64,000 nt of DNA from Sepioteuthis lessoniana (Eukaryota; Mollusca; Cephalopoda; Myopsida; Loliginidae): the NCBI GenBank assembly GCA_963585895.1, contig CAUZXS010000142.1:5001-69000 (forward strand), given 5' to 3'. Both the position numbers and the translations under genes were made by a program. Positions 31,744-42,111 of this stretch are shown here, one piece after another. The notes below the pieces were generated by a model. That model was not told the DNA's origin. It did no database searches and saw only the letters and a program-made list of their open reading frames with translations. Position 1 is the stretch's first letter, and each line of letters starts with the position of its first letter.

Positions 31744-32640
31744 TAAAGAGACTGTGTTTGGCAACCTACCCAATTTCTGCTGTCCGGAAAGGAGATTCGG
31801 ATTGAATAGGATAAGTCATCCTGATTGGGTGAAATTATCCGTCGAATTAAATTGCAGGCTAAACCAAAATACGAAATTTTCCTCTGCTACATACCTTTTC
31901 TTTTCCAGAGAATGACATTTCCACATCCTAACCCCAACCCCAAAATACAAAACAACCCCTACAAAAAACAAAATAAAAAACAAAACAAATAAAAAACAAA
32001 GCCTAAAACATTAACTTAAAATTTCAGATCATTCGAAGAAGAATTGATCAAGTTATTAGGAAGTGTTATCGACTTTTCTGAAACATCCTGTATTATCAGA
32101 TGCTCTTAAAAACGGTAAATGATTCTCCGAAAAAATTACGAATGCGATACAGGTTAAACAATTGTGGCACCCCAGAAGTCAATAAAAGTCTCGTTTGCTG
32201 ATCCCTCAAGCAGTACATATTTATTAATGATTGACAAAAAAGAAAATAAAATCTCCGAAAACGTTCAGTTGTTATTATGACTTCTGGGAAGCTTATTCCC
32301 AGTCCGACTTCAAACCAGCCGTGGCGCCCCCTACTGACCAATAAGCAAACGCATTGTTTGCCTGGCATTCCAAGGAAACTAATTCCAGAATCAAAAAACC
32401 GCAGGCCAGACCAAATAAAGGAATTGAATAAAGAATCGAAGGAAACATTAGGCCGACAATATCCAATTTTTTTCTCTCAAATATTTTATAACTTTTTTTT
32501 TCTTAAATGATTTATTTACAGTTTTAGTCGATACGGAATCCAAAGAATCGTTTGTTTGTTGACGGTATTTTTTTTTCTTCTTTTATTTTCCTTCCTCTTC
32601 ATGTTTATTTTTAATGTTTTGTTCTTTGTCTTTCTTTCTC
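31744..32640. other. no recognised gene
   Basis: Upstream (minus sense) of the candidate exon. Includes an AAAAC-rich stretch (31930-32010) and a block at 32010-32090 resembling 30965-31045. No further exon found with confidence. Confidence 0.4.
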
Positions 32641-32641
32641 A

Positions 32642-32648
32642 AAAGTTT

Positions 32649-32707
<59 letters not shown>

Positions 32708-32816
32708 AATTTTACTCTTTCTTTCATTCATTCTTTCTTATTTTACTCTTTCTTTCTTTCTTTTTGATTTTACTCTTTCTTTCTTTCTTTCTTTTAGATT
32801 TTACTCATTCAATAAT

Positions 32817-32856
<40 letters not shown>

Positions 32857-33133
32857 TTTTTACTCTTTCTTTCTTTGTTTCTTTCTTTGTTTGTTTCTTT
32901 CTTGCCTCATTCTTTCTTTCTTTCAGTCCTTTTTCCTTTTTTTCTTTTTGATTTTACTCATTCAGTAGCTTTTTCTTTCTTCCTTTTGTTCTTTCTTTCT
33001 TTCTTTCTTTCTTTTTGATTTTACTCTTTCTTTCTTTCTTTTAGATTTTACTCATTCAATAGTCTTTTCTCTTTTTCTTTCTTTATTTCTTTTTGATTTT
33101 ACTCTTTCTTTCTTTCTTTCTTTTTGATTTTAC

Positions 33134-33173
<40 letters not shown>

Positions 33174-33196
33174 TTAGATTTTACTCATTCAATAAT

Positions 33197-33228
<32 letters not shown>

Positions 33229-33237
33229 TTTTTACTC

Positions 33238-33275
<38 letters not shown>

Positions 33276-33341
33276 GCCTCATTCTTTCTTTCTTTCAGTC
33301 CTTTTTCCTTTTTTTCTTTTTGATTTTACACATTCAGTAGT

Positions 33342-33385
<44 letters not shown>

Positions 33386-33388
33386 TCA
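32642..33388. repeat. (TTTC)n microsatellite, ~750 bp, with higher-order blocks
   Basis: Pure TTTC runs broken by GATTTTACTC, TTTAGATTTTACTCATTCAA and TTGCCTCATTC. The interruptions recur in the same order in two blocks (about 32760-32960 and 33120-33340), showing internal duplication. Long Phe/Leu/Ser frames here are not genes. Confidence 0.95.
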
Positions 33389-33536
33389 ATATTTCCCCTC
33401 CCCTGGGTAAGTAAAAAGATCGACTCTGTTCTTTAATCTTTCAACCGCTCCCGGAGAGGAAAATCTCTTCATGGCGAAGGGGTTGGGTAAATACATAATT
33501 TCTTTCATTCTTAATTTCTTTTTTCTTTCCTCGAAT

Positions 33537-33740
33537 AGGTTTGATTTCTTATGTTTCTTTTTTTAATTGAATAGCAACTTTCGTGGGTTATTTGATACAA
33601 AAGCAATCATTGTAGACAGACGGTAGTGATACTATTTATCACATCGCTGAAGAGTCCATATTTAAGGGCATTAGTCCAAAATGGAACGACTGAAGTTCGA
33701 ACTCGCGTATTACGATGTCACAATCCAGCAAGGGTAACTT
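33537..33740 (-). mobile_element. SINE-A, degenerate
   Basis: Tail region (GGTTATTTGATACAAAAGC) through TGAAGTTCGAACTCGCG. Shortened and diverged. Confidence 0.6.
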
Positions 33741-34080
33741 TACACTTTTTATTTCTGAACCCTCAAAATGATTCCATTTGTATCTTTCATTTATTGTGCT
33801 GAATATGTTGGAACTTGTGTCTCTATAGAGCACCTTAAAAAGTATGTGTGTGTGTGGGTGAATGGGAAGAGCACCCAGTACGAACCGAGGTCAGTTTCTT
33901 TACATTAATATGAATTTCTCTTACTTGATCTGAGAATACCATTCACCCAAGTGTTTATCATTTAACCCTAATTTGTCCACTGGAACAAATAGCTCATCGT
34001 TTTCATATATAGTATATTATCATAATCATCATTATATATTTTTTTTATCTCGACCTTTACTTCAAGGCTCACCTGGTACC
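33741..34080. other. no recognised gene
   Basis: AT-rich sequence with a short (GT)n near 33845. Nothing supported. Confidence 0.5.
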
Positions 34081-34091
34081 GTAGAGACAAC

Positions 34092-34560
34092 GCCGTGGCG
34101 CAGCGGATAGAGGCGTTGAGTCTGTACGGTTCATCGGAGAGGAATACTGAGTCTTGTAACCGTATCCCCAATAATTCCTTCCTTCCATAGTTGTTGTCTA
34201 TCGCACCACGTTTTTGACCAAGTAAACCTCTGGCCGGCTTGGGTAGGATTTGAAACCGCTTTCTTCTGACAATGCTCACCTGGAACCGATGAGACTCAAC
34301 GCCTCTATCCGCTGTGCCACGGCGTTGAGTCTCTACGGTTCCAGGTGAGCCTAGTCAGAAGAAAGCGGTTTCAAATCCTACCCAAGCCGGCCAGAGGTTT
34401 ACTTGGTCAAAAACGTGGTGCGATAGACAACAACTATGGAAGGCAGTAATTACTGGGGATACGGTTACAAGACTCAGCATTCCTATCCGAGGTCGCGGTA
34501 AATCACCTGAAGAAAGGCCAGAGGTGAAATTTGGCCGAAACGTAGTGAAAGAAGAAACAA
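34092..34560. mobile_element. SINE-F foldback: tRNA-like unit in long inverted repeat
   Basis: Arms 34134-34287 and 34338-34490 are near-perfect reverse complements, with a 50-bp spacer. Minus strand from 34326 reads GCCGTGGCACAGCGGATAGA (A box) to GCGGTTTCAAATCCTACC (B box), a tRNA-derived head; a second A-box unit starts at 34092 on the plus strand. After the right arm comes CCTGAAGAAAGGCC...GGCCGAAACG, a degenerate hammerhead-like pattern. Confidence 0.75.
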
Positions 34561-34782
34561 CACAAAAAACTACCAAGATGAGGACAAAAAGTCCGCAATA
34601 AATAAAAAAAATAATTCTCAGATTAAGAAGCCTCATCTCAAAATGATTCCAATTAAAGACAATTTCTTGTGTTGTTATTTCTTAAGAATAATTTTTGAAA
34701 TGTCATAGGGCTCCCAATACTAGACACTCGGTAAGGATCGAAGTCACTTCTATAATATCAGCTGTTACTTTTGTGCACTGTT

Positions 34783-34999
34783 TTCATTGGCTAGTAGGTA
34801 GAGTGCTCGCTTGATGGTCCGGGAAACTTGGGTTCAATCCCAGGTCGAGTCATACCAAAGACTTTAAAAATGGTACTTGATACCTCCTTGCTTAATACTC
34901 AGCAATATAAGGTACGTATCAAGGGTAAAGTGGGGCAATCCAGGGAAAGGAGTAGTAACTATTGAAAAGTGAGCCTTCGGGTCGCGTTCGACTAAAGGG
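34783..34999 (+). mobile_element. SINE-E
   Basis: TTGGCTAGTAGGTAGAGTGC (A box), TTGGGTTCAATCCCAGG (B box), then TACTTGATACCTCCTTGC and GGTCGCGTTCGACTA. Confidence 0.85.
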
Positions 35000-35250
35000 A
35001 GACAACTTTACTTTTTACTTTGTAGTACACCAAAAATAAAGGATACCTCGGTCTAATTTCACTCACATAAAAAAAAAAAAAAACAAACTCCAGAACTGGA
35101 ACCTCACCATCAATGTCATACTCTGGACATCTCTTTTTTGGGGTGGATGCTCGACGATTAGGCGAATAGCAAGTGGTGGTGGTATGTGAAAAATGTCGGG
35201 TTTTGTAACTGAAAACTTGCCCTCCCTTTTGTGCATCCAGCGCAAATGAG
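35000..35250. other. no recognised gene
   Basis: Short unique stretch with a poly-A run at 35069-35083. Confidence 0.4.
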
Positions 35251-35826
35251 GTTTGGTTTAGGTTTGTTTGGTTTTATGGCATATCAAGCTTTGTAGGGTA
35301 TTTAACGCCAAATCCATTTTTATGTAAATAATCTGTTCTATTGAAAACAGTTCAGTTTAGCATAAGTACACAGTTTAATTGTCAAAAACATTTATTTCAA
35401 ACTATTCAAGCAGTTATATGTAATAATTCAGTTAAGTGTAAATACAGTTTTAATGTCCAAAAACAGTTCTATTTCAAATAATTCAGTTAAGCATAAGCAC
35501 CCAGTTTAAGTGTAAGTACGGTTTAATTGTCAAAAACGTTTCTATTTCAAGCTATTCAGTTTACTCAATTCAGTTTAGCATAAGTATACTGTTAGTTCTA
35601 TTTAACCCATTGATAGGGCCCTATCAGGTGCAACCACTCCGGGCCAGAGTGGACCTGGGAGCGATGGCAATGAAGGGGTACTCCGCGTTCCCCAAAGTTC
35701 CAGCACTGCTGGAACCTCACCATCAGATTGTTTAGTGTCATATCCAGGACTCTCATTAGTGGTGGTCTTACTCCTCTGCAGAGGTGCAGTCGGTGTATTC
35801 TACAGCCCCCCCCTCAGCTGACTGGG
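35251..35826 (-). mobile_element. SINE-B, full
   Basis: Tail (GGTTTTATGGCATATCAAGC), internal repeats based on AATTCAGTTTAGCATAAGTA, then the conserved head with GGGCCAGAGTGGACCTGGGA and GCAGTCGGTGTATTCTACAG, ending CTGACTGGGCAA. Confidence 0.9.
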
Positions 35827-36075
35827 CAACAGCACAAATGAATAAGAGGCATTACTTTCAGAGACCAAGATGTGGACTTATGATTGAAGAGCCGATTCAT
35901 TCGCTTCGTCTTTATTCACTTTCTTAGTGTTCAGCCTTTAACCCGAAGCGATTCTGTTTAGTTGTATATGATAGATTAGAAATTGCCAGATATGAGAAAG
36001 TTAAGTGCCTGTCCACGCTATTCAGTTGAAGGGTCTGAAAGCAAAAAAGGACAAATTGATATAAACCCTGCCCCT

Positions 36076-36087
36076 CTCTCTCTCTCT

Positions 36088-36122
<35 letters not shown>
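36076..36122. repeat. (CT)n microsatellite
   Basis: CT repeats with a short C-run interruption. Confidence 0.95.
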
Positions 36123-36126
<4 letters not shown>

Positions 36127-36198
36127 ACACGCGTTATATACCTTTGGCATTGAACCTCTGACAGGTACACACATCCATGTTGGAAGCGGTCAAAGAAT

Positions 36199-36203
<5 letters not shown>

Positions 36204-36289
<86 letters not shown>

Positions 36290-36640
36290 AACACACACGC
36301 TCACATATGAAAAGATAAACAGACAGATAGACGCACACTAACAGATAAACCCACACATGCACTCACGCGCGCATACGCACAGAGGGACAAACAGATTGAC
36401 CCACAGAGATAAACAAACACGTACCCACACAGACAAACGGACGCACATGCACACACAAAGATATACAAACCGACAGACATGCACAGATCAACAGATCTAC
36501 ATACACACACACATACAGACACACCCGCATGCGTACACACAGACAGACAGACAGACAGACAGACGCGAACAAACAGATGCAGACAAATACAGGCAAGCAC
36601 ACACATTTACATGCACACACATACACATACATATAAACAG
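36204..36640. repeat. (CA)n, then CA-rich and (CAGA)n DNA
   Basis: About 40 pure CA units (36204-36284), followed by interrupted CA-rich DNA and a GACA tetranucleotide run (36540-36562). Source of spurious His/Thr and Cys/Val frames. Confidence 0.95.
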
Positions 36641-36769
36641 GTATATATGGCACAATGTACATGTGACACCAAATGGAGAGAAGTGATGAAATAACTGAAT
36701 TTGACATAAAAACGAACTTAAAAATACGCAAAATAAATTAACACACACACACACACACATTTATATATA

Positions 36770-37025
36770 CTGGGTGACCCCCCCCAACAAAAAAACAAAA
36801 ACAAAACAAAAACAGAACCCATAAACTTTTTTATGACTTCTACAAAAATAAAGCAAAATAATTCTACACTCGAACCTCTGGACATGTTGGTGAATACTAT
36901 GGTCCCAATTTTTCATGCACAGAATCTACTTCATATCCTGAAAAACAGAAAAGGCTAGAATTAAATTTATGAATTTCACTCAAAAATATATGGGTTCTGT
37001 TTTTTTTTTTTTTTTGATCACCCTG
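36770..37025. mobile_element. 256-bp Tc1/mariner-type MITE
   Basis: Begins CTGGGTGAC and ends GATCACCCTG, inverted ends, with TA on both sides (36768-36769 and 37026-37027). The inner part of the repeats is also mirrored: AACAGAACCCATAAA against TATGGGTTCTGTT. Contains A runs and no coding capacity. Confidence 0.8.
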
Positions 37026-37040
37026 TACAAAATGTGCTGA

Positions 37041-37122
37041 AAATTGATTGATTGATTTAAACGGTATGTCAACTTGTCTTGGCTTATTTTATGCCTAAAT
37101 GTTAGGGAATTGTGTTCATTGT
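37041..37122 (-). mobile_element. SINE-B2 tail
   Basis: GATTGATTTAAACGGTATGT through GGGAATTGTGTTCATTGTAC, the SINE-B2 3' tail in reverse. Confidence 0.75.
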
Positions 37123-37126
37123 ACGT

Positions 37127-37267
37127 CAAATATCCTTGGGAAAGGTATGAACCCCCTTATCCTCCCACCTATGGGTTAAATAGTACCACTACTGTTCTAG
37201 AAGAATGGCTTTGGCATTAAATAACCTACAAAGGTTGATATGCCATTAAACAAAGAAACCAAACCAA
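37127..37267 (+). mobile_element. SINE-A 3' part
   Basis: ATATCCTTGGGAAAGGTATG through the AAACC tail; head absent. Borders the segmental duplication. Confidence 0.85.
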
Positions 37268-37271
37268 ACCA

Positions 37272-37915
37272 ATCATTGTACGTAAGAAATAAATACTGAA
37301 ATGTCAGGAAAAACGTAATATATATCATCATCCTCATCAAGTCGCACCGACGGTAAGAATTTCCTTGCCTCTCTCTCACCATCCATCCATCCCTATTGTC
37401 CTTCTCTTCTAGCAAGTCCTCTAGATTGCATCCTGTGTCCGAATAGAACTGATTTAAGTAAGTTTTTGCTGGTCAACCAACTCTGGTATGTCCTTACGTA
37501 CGAGTCCATTAGAGAACGTCACTTTTGAGTTCGTCCTTGTTTATCCAGCAGTGTTCTGAATGTCTTTTCGTCTTACTTGAATGCTTTATGAGATGGGAGG
37601 TAAGTGGCCGTACATCTGCCGTTTTTTTTTTGTTTTGTTACCAGAATTTGTTCAAAATAAACACTAATAGCATGACTGGAGTTCGCACTCCAGTACTTAT
37701 GCTAGGGCACCACAAAGACACCTCCAGGAAAAATTGGTTTGGTTTGGTTTCTTTGTTTAATGGCATATCAACCTTTGTAGGTTATTTAATGCCAAAGCTA
37801 TTCTCCTAGAAGGACAGTAGTGGTACTATTTAACCCATAGCTGGGAGGATAAGAGGGTTCATACCTTTCCCAAGGGTATTTGCCCGAAAGTGAACGTAAT
37901 AGCGCGTCTGCAGTA
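37272..37915. repeat. segmental duplication, copy 2 (partner 27861-28500)
   Basis: Near-identical to 27861-28500, 9.4 kb away in the same orientation. Includes the same RTE-like tail and continues into a SINE-A at its right end; sequence beyond that SINE differs between copies. Confidence 0.9.
37321..37610 (-). pseudogene. RTE-like LINE C-terminal remnant
   Basis: Same content as 27910-28195 (LEEKDNRDGW end, GATGAT tail). A duplicate, not an independent insertion. Confidence 0.7.
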
Positions 37916-37980
37916 AGAACTCGCTTACTACGATTCCGCAGTCCATCGCTTTAACCATTACACCACGAGGACACCCCCAG
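37735..37980 (-). mobile_element. SINE-A
   Basis: Tail to tRNA-like head (CCATTACACCACGAGGAC). Sits at the same place in the duplicated block as 28326-28565. Confidence 0.88.
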
Positions 37981-38505
37981 TAAAAATGGTGTAAACTTTG
38001 AAATCCAAGCAAAAGGGTTGACCAAAAAGCGAATCTTTTGAAAATCTATTGATTAGTTGTTGCAACGTTAAGTTTTATGATTTTGTGTCAGAGGCGCGGC
38101 AAAATATCACTAATTTTCATGGCCTGGTCAGCGGCGTGATTTCCGGTTTATTGTTACATTCTGCGGTCAAAACAATTGACCGTTCCCATAGCATTGGAAC
38201 ATTCCTCAATGCTTATACTCAGCTGGTGTGGCTAATCGTAAATCGTAAAAAGTTTTAGATAAATTTCTAACGGTTCTCATCCAGATCTGAATCCAGACAG
38301 CGTTATAGGAATCAGCGTTTTCCATTATTCGTATAATTATATCCGAGTGCATGCGCGTATATTAAATCAATATGTGTACATGGGATATGACATGTATATC
38401 AAAGCGTACGACAATAAATATACGGGTATTTTCTAGGCTTTGTTTAGGGACACAAGTGCAGGAAACTCATTATAGATTAAACTCACTATATGATAATAAT
38501 TAGTA
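37981..38505. other. no recognised gene
   Basis: Unique-looking sequence. Small frames only. Confidence 0.45.
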
Positions 38506-38508
38506 GGT

Positions 38509-38580
38509 TAGGTTGGGGTTGGTCGTTTAGTTTAATGGTAAATCAACCTTTGTGGGTTATTTAATTCAAAATTTAATTTA
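38509..38580 (-). mobile_element. SINE tail fragment
   Basis: GGTTGGGGTTGGTCGTTTAG and AACCTTTGTGGGTTATTTAA: the shared tail only. Confidence 0.75.
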
Positions 38581-38582
38581 TA

Positions 38583-39436
38583 CAGGATGGAACGATAAAA
38601 TTGTCACCCCAAAAAAGGCGACATGAGTCCACTTCCGTTTAATGAAAACCGGTTTTCTTTTTTCGTTGCAGACCATCTACTAGTTAGTCAGTTGTATACA
38701 AACCCAAAGAGCGATAGGAGCCTTCTATCAGGTCTGAAAGTGACACAATGTTCAACGAGTGAGATCGGAGATGCGCCGCTGTACAACACACGCACTCTAC
38801 CGATCCAACTTATGACAACAGGACCATTGCCAGCACCCTCAAAATGCAAATCTAGACGGTTCAACGTGCCCAGGGTGATGAAAACAAAGTTTCCGGCTAC
38901 GGTTATGGTCTTTGGTGTGGTTTCAAGTGAGGGCCACATCATGCCACCTCACGTCTTCGAAGTCGGCTTGAAAGTCAACACCAAAGTGTACCTGGATGTA
39001 CTGAAGAGAGTAGAGATCCCCTGGTGCAATCAGGTGTCCGGTGGCAGACCTTGGGTGTGGCAGCAGGACTCGGCGCCGGCCTACAAGTCCAAAGAAACCA
39101 AGGCTTGGCTTCAGAAGGAGTGCTACGACTTTGTACCCTTCTCTTACAGGTCCCCCTCCTCACCCGACCTGAACACGCTGGACAACTTCGTAGAAGATCA
39201 CCAACATGACTTCCCACAACGCCAAAGTCATCCACCGAGCTCCCGCCGGCGCTTGTGGAAAAAGCATGCTCCCAGTTCTGGATCCGTATCGACGCAGTGA
39301 TTGAGGCTGAAGGCGGCTACATTGAATAGATGTCAGCTCTACTACATAATCAAGTTAGCTGAATTGATTTTTTCAATAAAAGTTTTAAAATAAAGCTGTA
39401 GTGTTGTTTTCTTTAGGGCGACAATTTTATCGTTCC

Positions 39437-39442
<6 letters not shown>
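38583..39442 (+). mobile_element. DD37D (ITm/maT-like) DNA transposon, internally deleted, copy 1
   Basis: About 860 bp with ends CAGGATGGAACGATAAAATT and, in reverse complement, TAGGGTGGAACGATAAAATT, and TA at the borders. Holds an N-terminal HTH scrap joined directly to the catalytic C-terminal half. The same join is in copy 2 (45008-45859). Ends against a (TA)n tract. Confidence 0.9.
38870..39300 (+). pseudogene. DD37D transposase remnant
   Basis: RVMKTKFPATVMVFGVVSS, then PWVWQQDSAPA with the second catalytic aspartate and SSPDLNTLDN with the third; 37 residues lie between them, the ITm DD37D spacing. The first catalytic aspartate is missing through deletion. After LDNFVED the frame breaks and the C-terminal helix region is read in another frame. 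Open from 38623 only because the degraded N-terminal part is read out of frame. Confidence 0.85.
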
Positions 39443-39476
<34 letters not shown>

Positions 39477-39835
39477 CTAATCTAATATCTACCAGTATTC
39501 ACGGTACCAGAAAAAAAAAAAACAAAAAAAACCCTGGCCAGGAACAAGAGATAAAAATATCTCGAATCACCACCCAGGGGAAAACGAAAAAAGTTTTTTG
39601 GGTAAAAAAAAGAAAGAAAAGGCCAACCTCGTCCGACTCCTTGAAAAACATCAAGGGGTATGCAGTCAGTGGTCAAAAGAAAACCAAAAAACCCTCCGCG
39701 AATCCAGCAATGCTATAATTACTAAAGTGCTCAACACAATACAATGGAGCCAATTATAGAATTAACTTAAATCGCGAGTCGAAAATCTCTACTAAAGTTT
39801 CACCTTAACGGATCATCAGGAAGTTTTCGTTCAAC
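39443..39835 (+). repeat. Penelope-like end repeat (copy 2) with (TA)n
   Basis: Same block as 15660-16050: (TA)n, TTACTAATCTAATATCTACC, AACAAGAGATAAAA, TATGCAGTCAGT, AAATCGCGAGTCG. Ends in the hammerhead pair. Confidence 0.55.
39780..39829 (-). ncRNA. hammerhead-like motif, left of inverted pair
   Basis: Minus strand: CGAAAACTTC, CTGATGA, TCCGTTAAGGT, GAAAC, TTTA, GTA, GAGATTTTCG. Stem I forms from CGAAAA with TTTTCG plus part of CTTC with GAG. Stem III is a C-G pair with a UUUA loop and the A-U pair. Helix II is weak: two C-G pairs and a U-U closing mismatch. Confidence 0.5.
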
Positions 39836-39886
39836 CGAAAACTTCCTGATGATCTGTTAAGGTGAAACTTTAGTAGAAGATTTTCG
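39836..39886 (+). ncRNA. hammerhead-like motif, right of inverted pair
   Basis: CGAAAACTTC, CTGATGA, TCTGTTAAGGT, GAAAC, TTTA, GTA, GAAGATTTTCG. Stem I is 10 bp with one bulged A. Core bases and a UA cleavage site are present. Helix II is weak (U-U closing position), so activity may be low. Confidence 0.55.
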
Positions 39887-39909
39887 ACTCACGATTTAAG
39901 TTAATTCTA

Positions 39910-40404
39910 TATGTATATATATATATATATTCAGCCCAGTTTAACCGGAGTCGGGAATAATTCCGTCATGACAAAAAAAAAAAAAAAAAAAAAAATCATT
40001 CAACTATGAACATTTAAATTTTCCAAGTAAATTATTAATTCTGAAGATTTACGTTGAAATGTATGTAGAATTTAAGTTTTAAAAAAATTTAAATTTAATT
40101 TGCTGTAGAACGTGAGTTTAGAATATACGTCTAGTTACTTTATTGTGATTCCAACCGGTAATAAAAAGGAAAACCGGAAGTGGGTAAATGGGGAGGAAAC
40201 TCTTCACCTCTCTTCTTCCCCCTCCCACCCTTCCTTCCTGTGTCTATTCTGACTGTAATTATTTTATCCATTAGATCTGAAGAAGTCCTGTTATTTTTGG
40301 AATTATTGATTCATATCAATACCCATAACAGGATGGAAATAAATTTACAATCCTAATGTGACCGGTTTCTGTTTTTCTTAAAGGTATATATATATATATA
40401 TATG
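39910..40404 (-). repeat. dispersed repeat, opposite copy at 5695-6110, between (TA)n tracts
   Basis: TA run 39910-39930, poly-A 39971-39994, then AGAAGTCCTGTTATTTTTGG and CCTAATGTGACCGGTTT, the reverse complement of the block near 5890-6000; a second TA run closes it at 40384-40404. Confidence 0.65.
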
Positions 40405-41100
40405 TGTGTGTATCGTGTCTTAAAATGGTTGCACCCTATTAACAGGACAATGATTTCTTACTGAGAAAAGAAACTTCATATTAGGTGGTGGGAGTTTATG
40501 CTTAATCTGGATTCCGTATGGGTACAGCTGAAGATCTTTCTTTGCAACGATGCACGTGAAAGACCTAGTTCTGGGGAACGTCTTCGGAAAGACTTTTTCG
40601 GACTCCTTCAGAGAGAATCTCTCACCGCATCCATATCGTCAGGACATCTTGAAGTCAACTTCCTGTCAGGTCTGGGATTTTCGGCATTCTTGTTGGGGTT
40701 GTTTACTGACCCTGTGGCTTGAAAGTTGTGTACCCAACGATAAATTTGGCTTTTTTAGGGGGATAATTGTTAAAGTTAAACTTCCTTCGAAATTTTGCTT
40801 GCATTGTTTGGAATGATTTTGTCTCCAAATAAGTAGTGACACAATATATTTTTTTCTCTAGTCCAAGGAATTGTGATTGAGGATTAATAGTTGTTATAGT
40901 ATATTACTTTCAAATCTAAAGCAAAAAAGAATACAACATTATTATTAGTGGCGTTATTAGCAGTTACATGGGTCCCATATATATTGAGACACCCAATATA
41001 TATGTGTTATTTGTAAGCGAATAGTTTGCCGATAATTTTAATTTTTAAACGAATAAGATCTCAGCATGAAACTTTCGATAACCCTCTGTGCCGTGACCAG
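40405..41100. other. no recognised gene
   Basis: Unique-looking; overlapping frames at 40498-40816 show no domain. Confidence 0.4.
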
Positions 41101-41105
41101 TTTCT

Positions 41106-41945
41106 CTCTGTGTGTGTGTGTGTGTGTATGTGTGTGTGTGTTCTATTTCTATTTAGGTTTGGTTTGGTTTTATGGCATATCAACCTTTGTGGGTTATTTA
41201 ACGCCAAATCCATTTTTATATAGATAATCAGTTCTATTTCAAACAATTCAGTTTAGCATGACTACACAGTTTGTCAAAAACATTTCTATTTCAAACTATT
41301 CAGTTTGTTCAAACAGTTATATATAACAATTCAGTTTAGTGTAAGTACAGTTTCAACGTCAAAAGCAGTTCAATTTTAAATAATTCAGTTTGGCATAAGT
41401 ACGCAGTTTAAATGTAAGTACAGTTTAATTGTGAAAAACATTTCTATTTCGAGCCATTCACTTTAGTCAAGCAGTTTTAATTCAGCTAATTCAGTTTAGT
41501 GTAAGTACAGATTTTGTTTAATTTCAAAAGAGTTCTATGTTAAACGATTCAGTTTAGTGTAAGTAGAGTTTCAATGTTAAAAACAGTTCTATTTCAAATA
41601 ATTCAGTATAGCATCAGCACGCAATTTAAATGCTAGTACGGTTTAATTGTCAAAAACATTAATTTCAAGCTATTCAGTTTAGTCCAACAATTCAGTTTAG
41701 CATAAGTATGCTGTTAGTTCTATTTAACCCATGAGTAGGGCTTTATCAGGTGCTACCACGCCGGGCCAGAGTGAACATGGGAGCAATGGTAATGAAGGGG
41801 TTCTCCGTATTTCCCAAAGCCCCAGCATTATTGGGACCTCACCATCAGACTGTTTAGTGTCATATCTTGGACACTCATTTGAGGGGGTCTTACCCCTCTG
41901 CAGAGGTGCAGTCAGTGTATTCTACAGCCCCAGCCGACTGGGCAA
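41106..41945 (-). mobile_element. SINE-B, long variant
   Basis: After a (GT)n run (41106-41140): tail, then about 500 bp of internal repeats (AATTCAGTTTAG.ATAAGTA and GTCAAAAACATTTCTATTTC units), then the head ending CAGCCGACTGGGCAA at 41945. The longest internal array in the window. Confidence 0.9.
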
Positions 41946-42111
41946 GTATGTGTTTGTGTGTTTGATTAAAAGATTTATACCACCTAAACCCTCAGCTATA
42001 TCTCGATTTCATTTCTCTACTGTCATCTCTGTTTCTTTTTGGTTATTTGTTTTTTCATTGAAAATCTTTGATTTTCTCTGCTTTTGACAAGATCAGACTC
42101 TTTACTTCTGA

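Noticed and set aside
32556-33323. Phe/Leu/Ser-rich ORFs up to 131 aa
   Set aside because: Pure product of the TTTC tract; no start context or non-repeat sequence.
36301-36760. ORFs up to 122 aa on both strands
   Set aside because: CA- and CAGA-rich DNA read in many frames.
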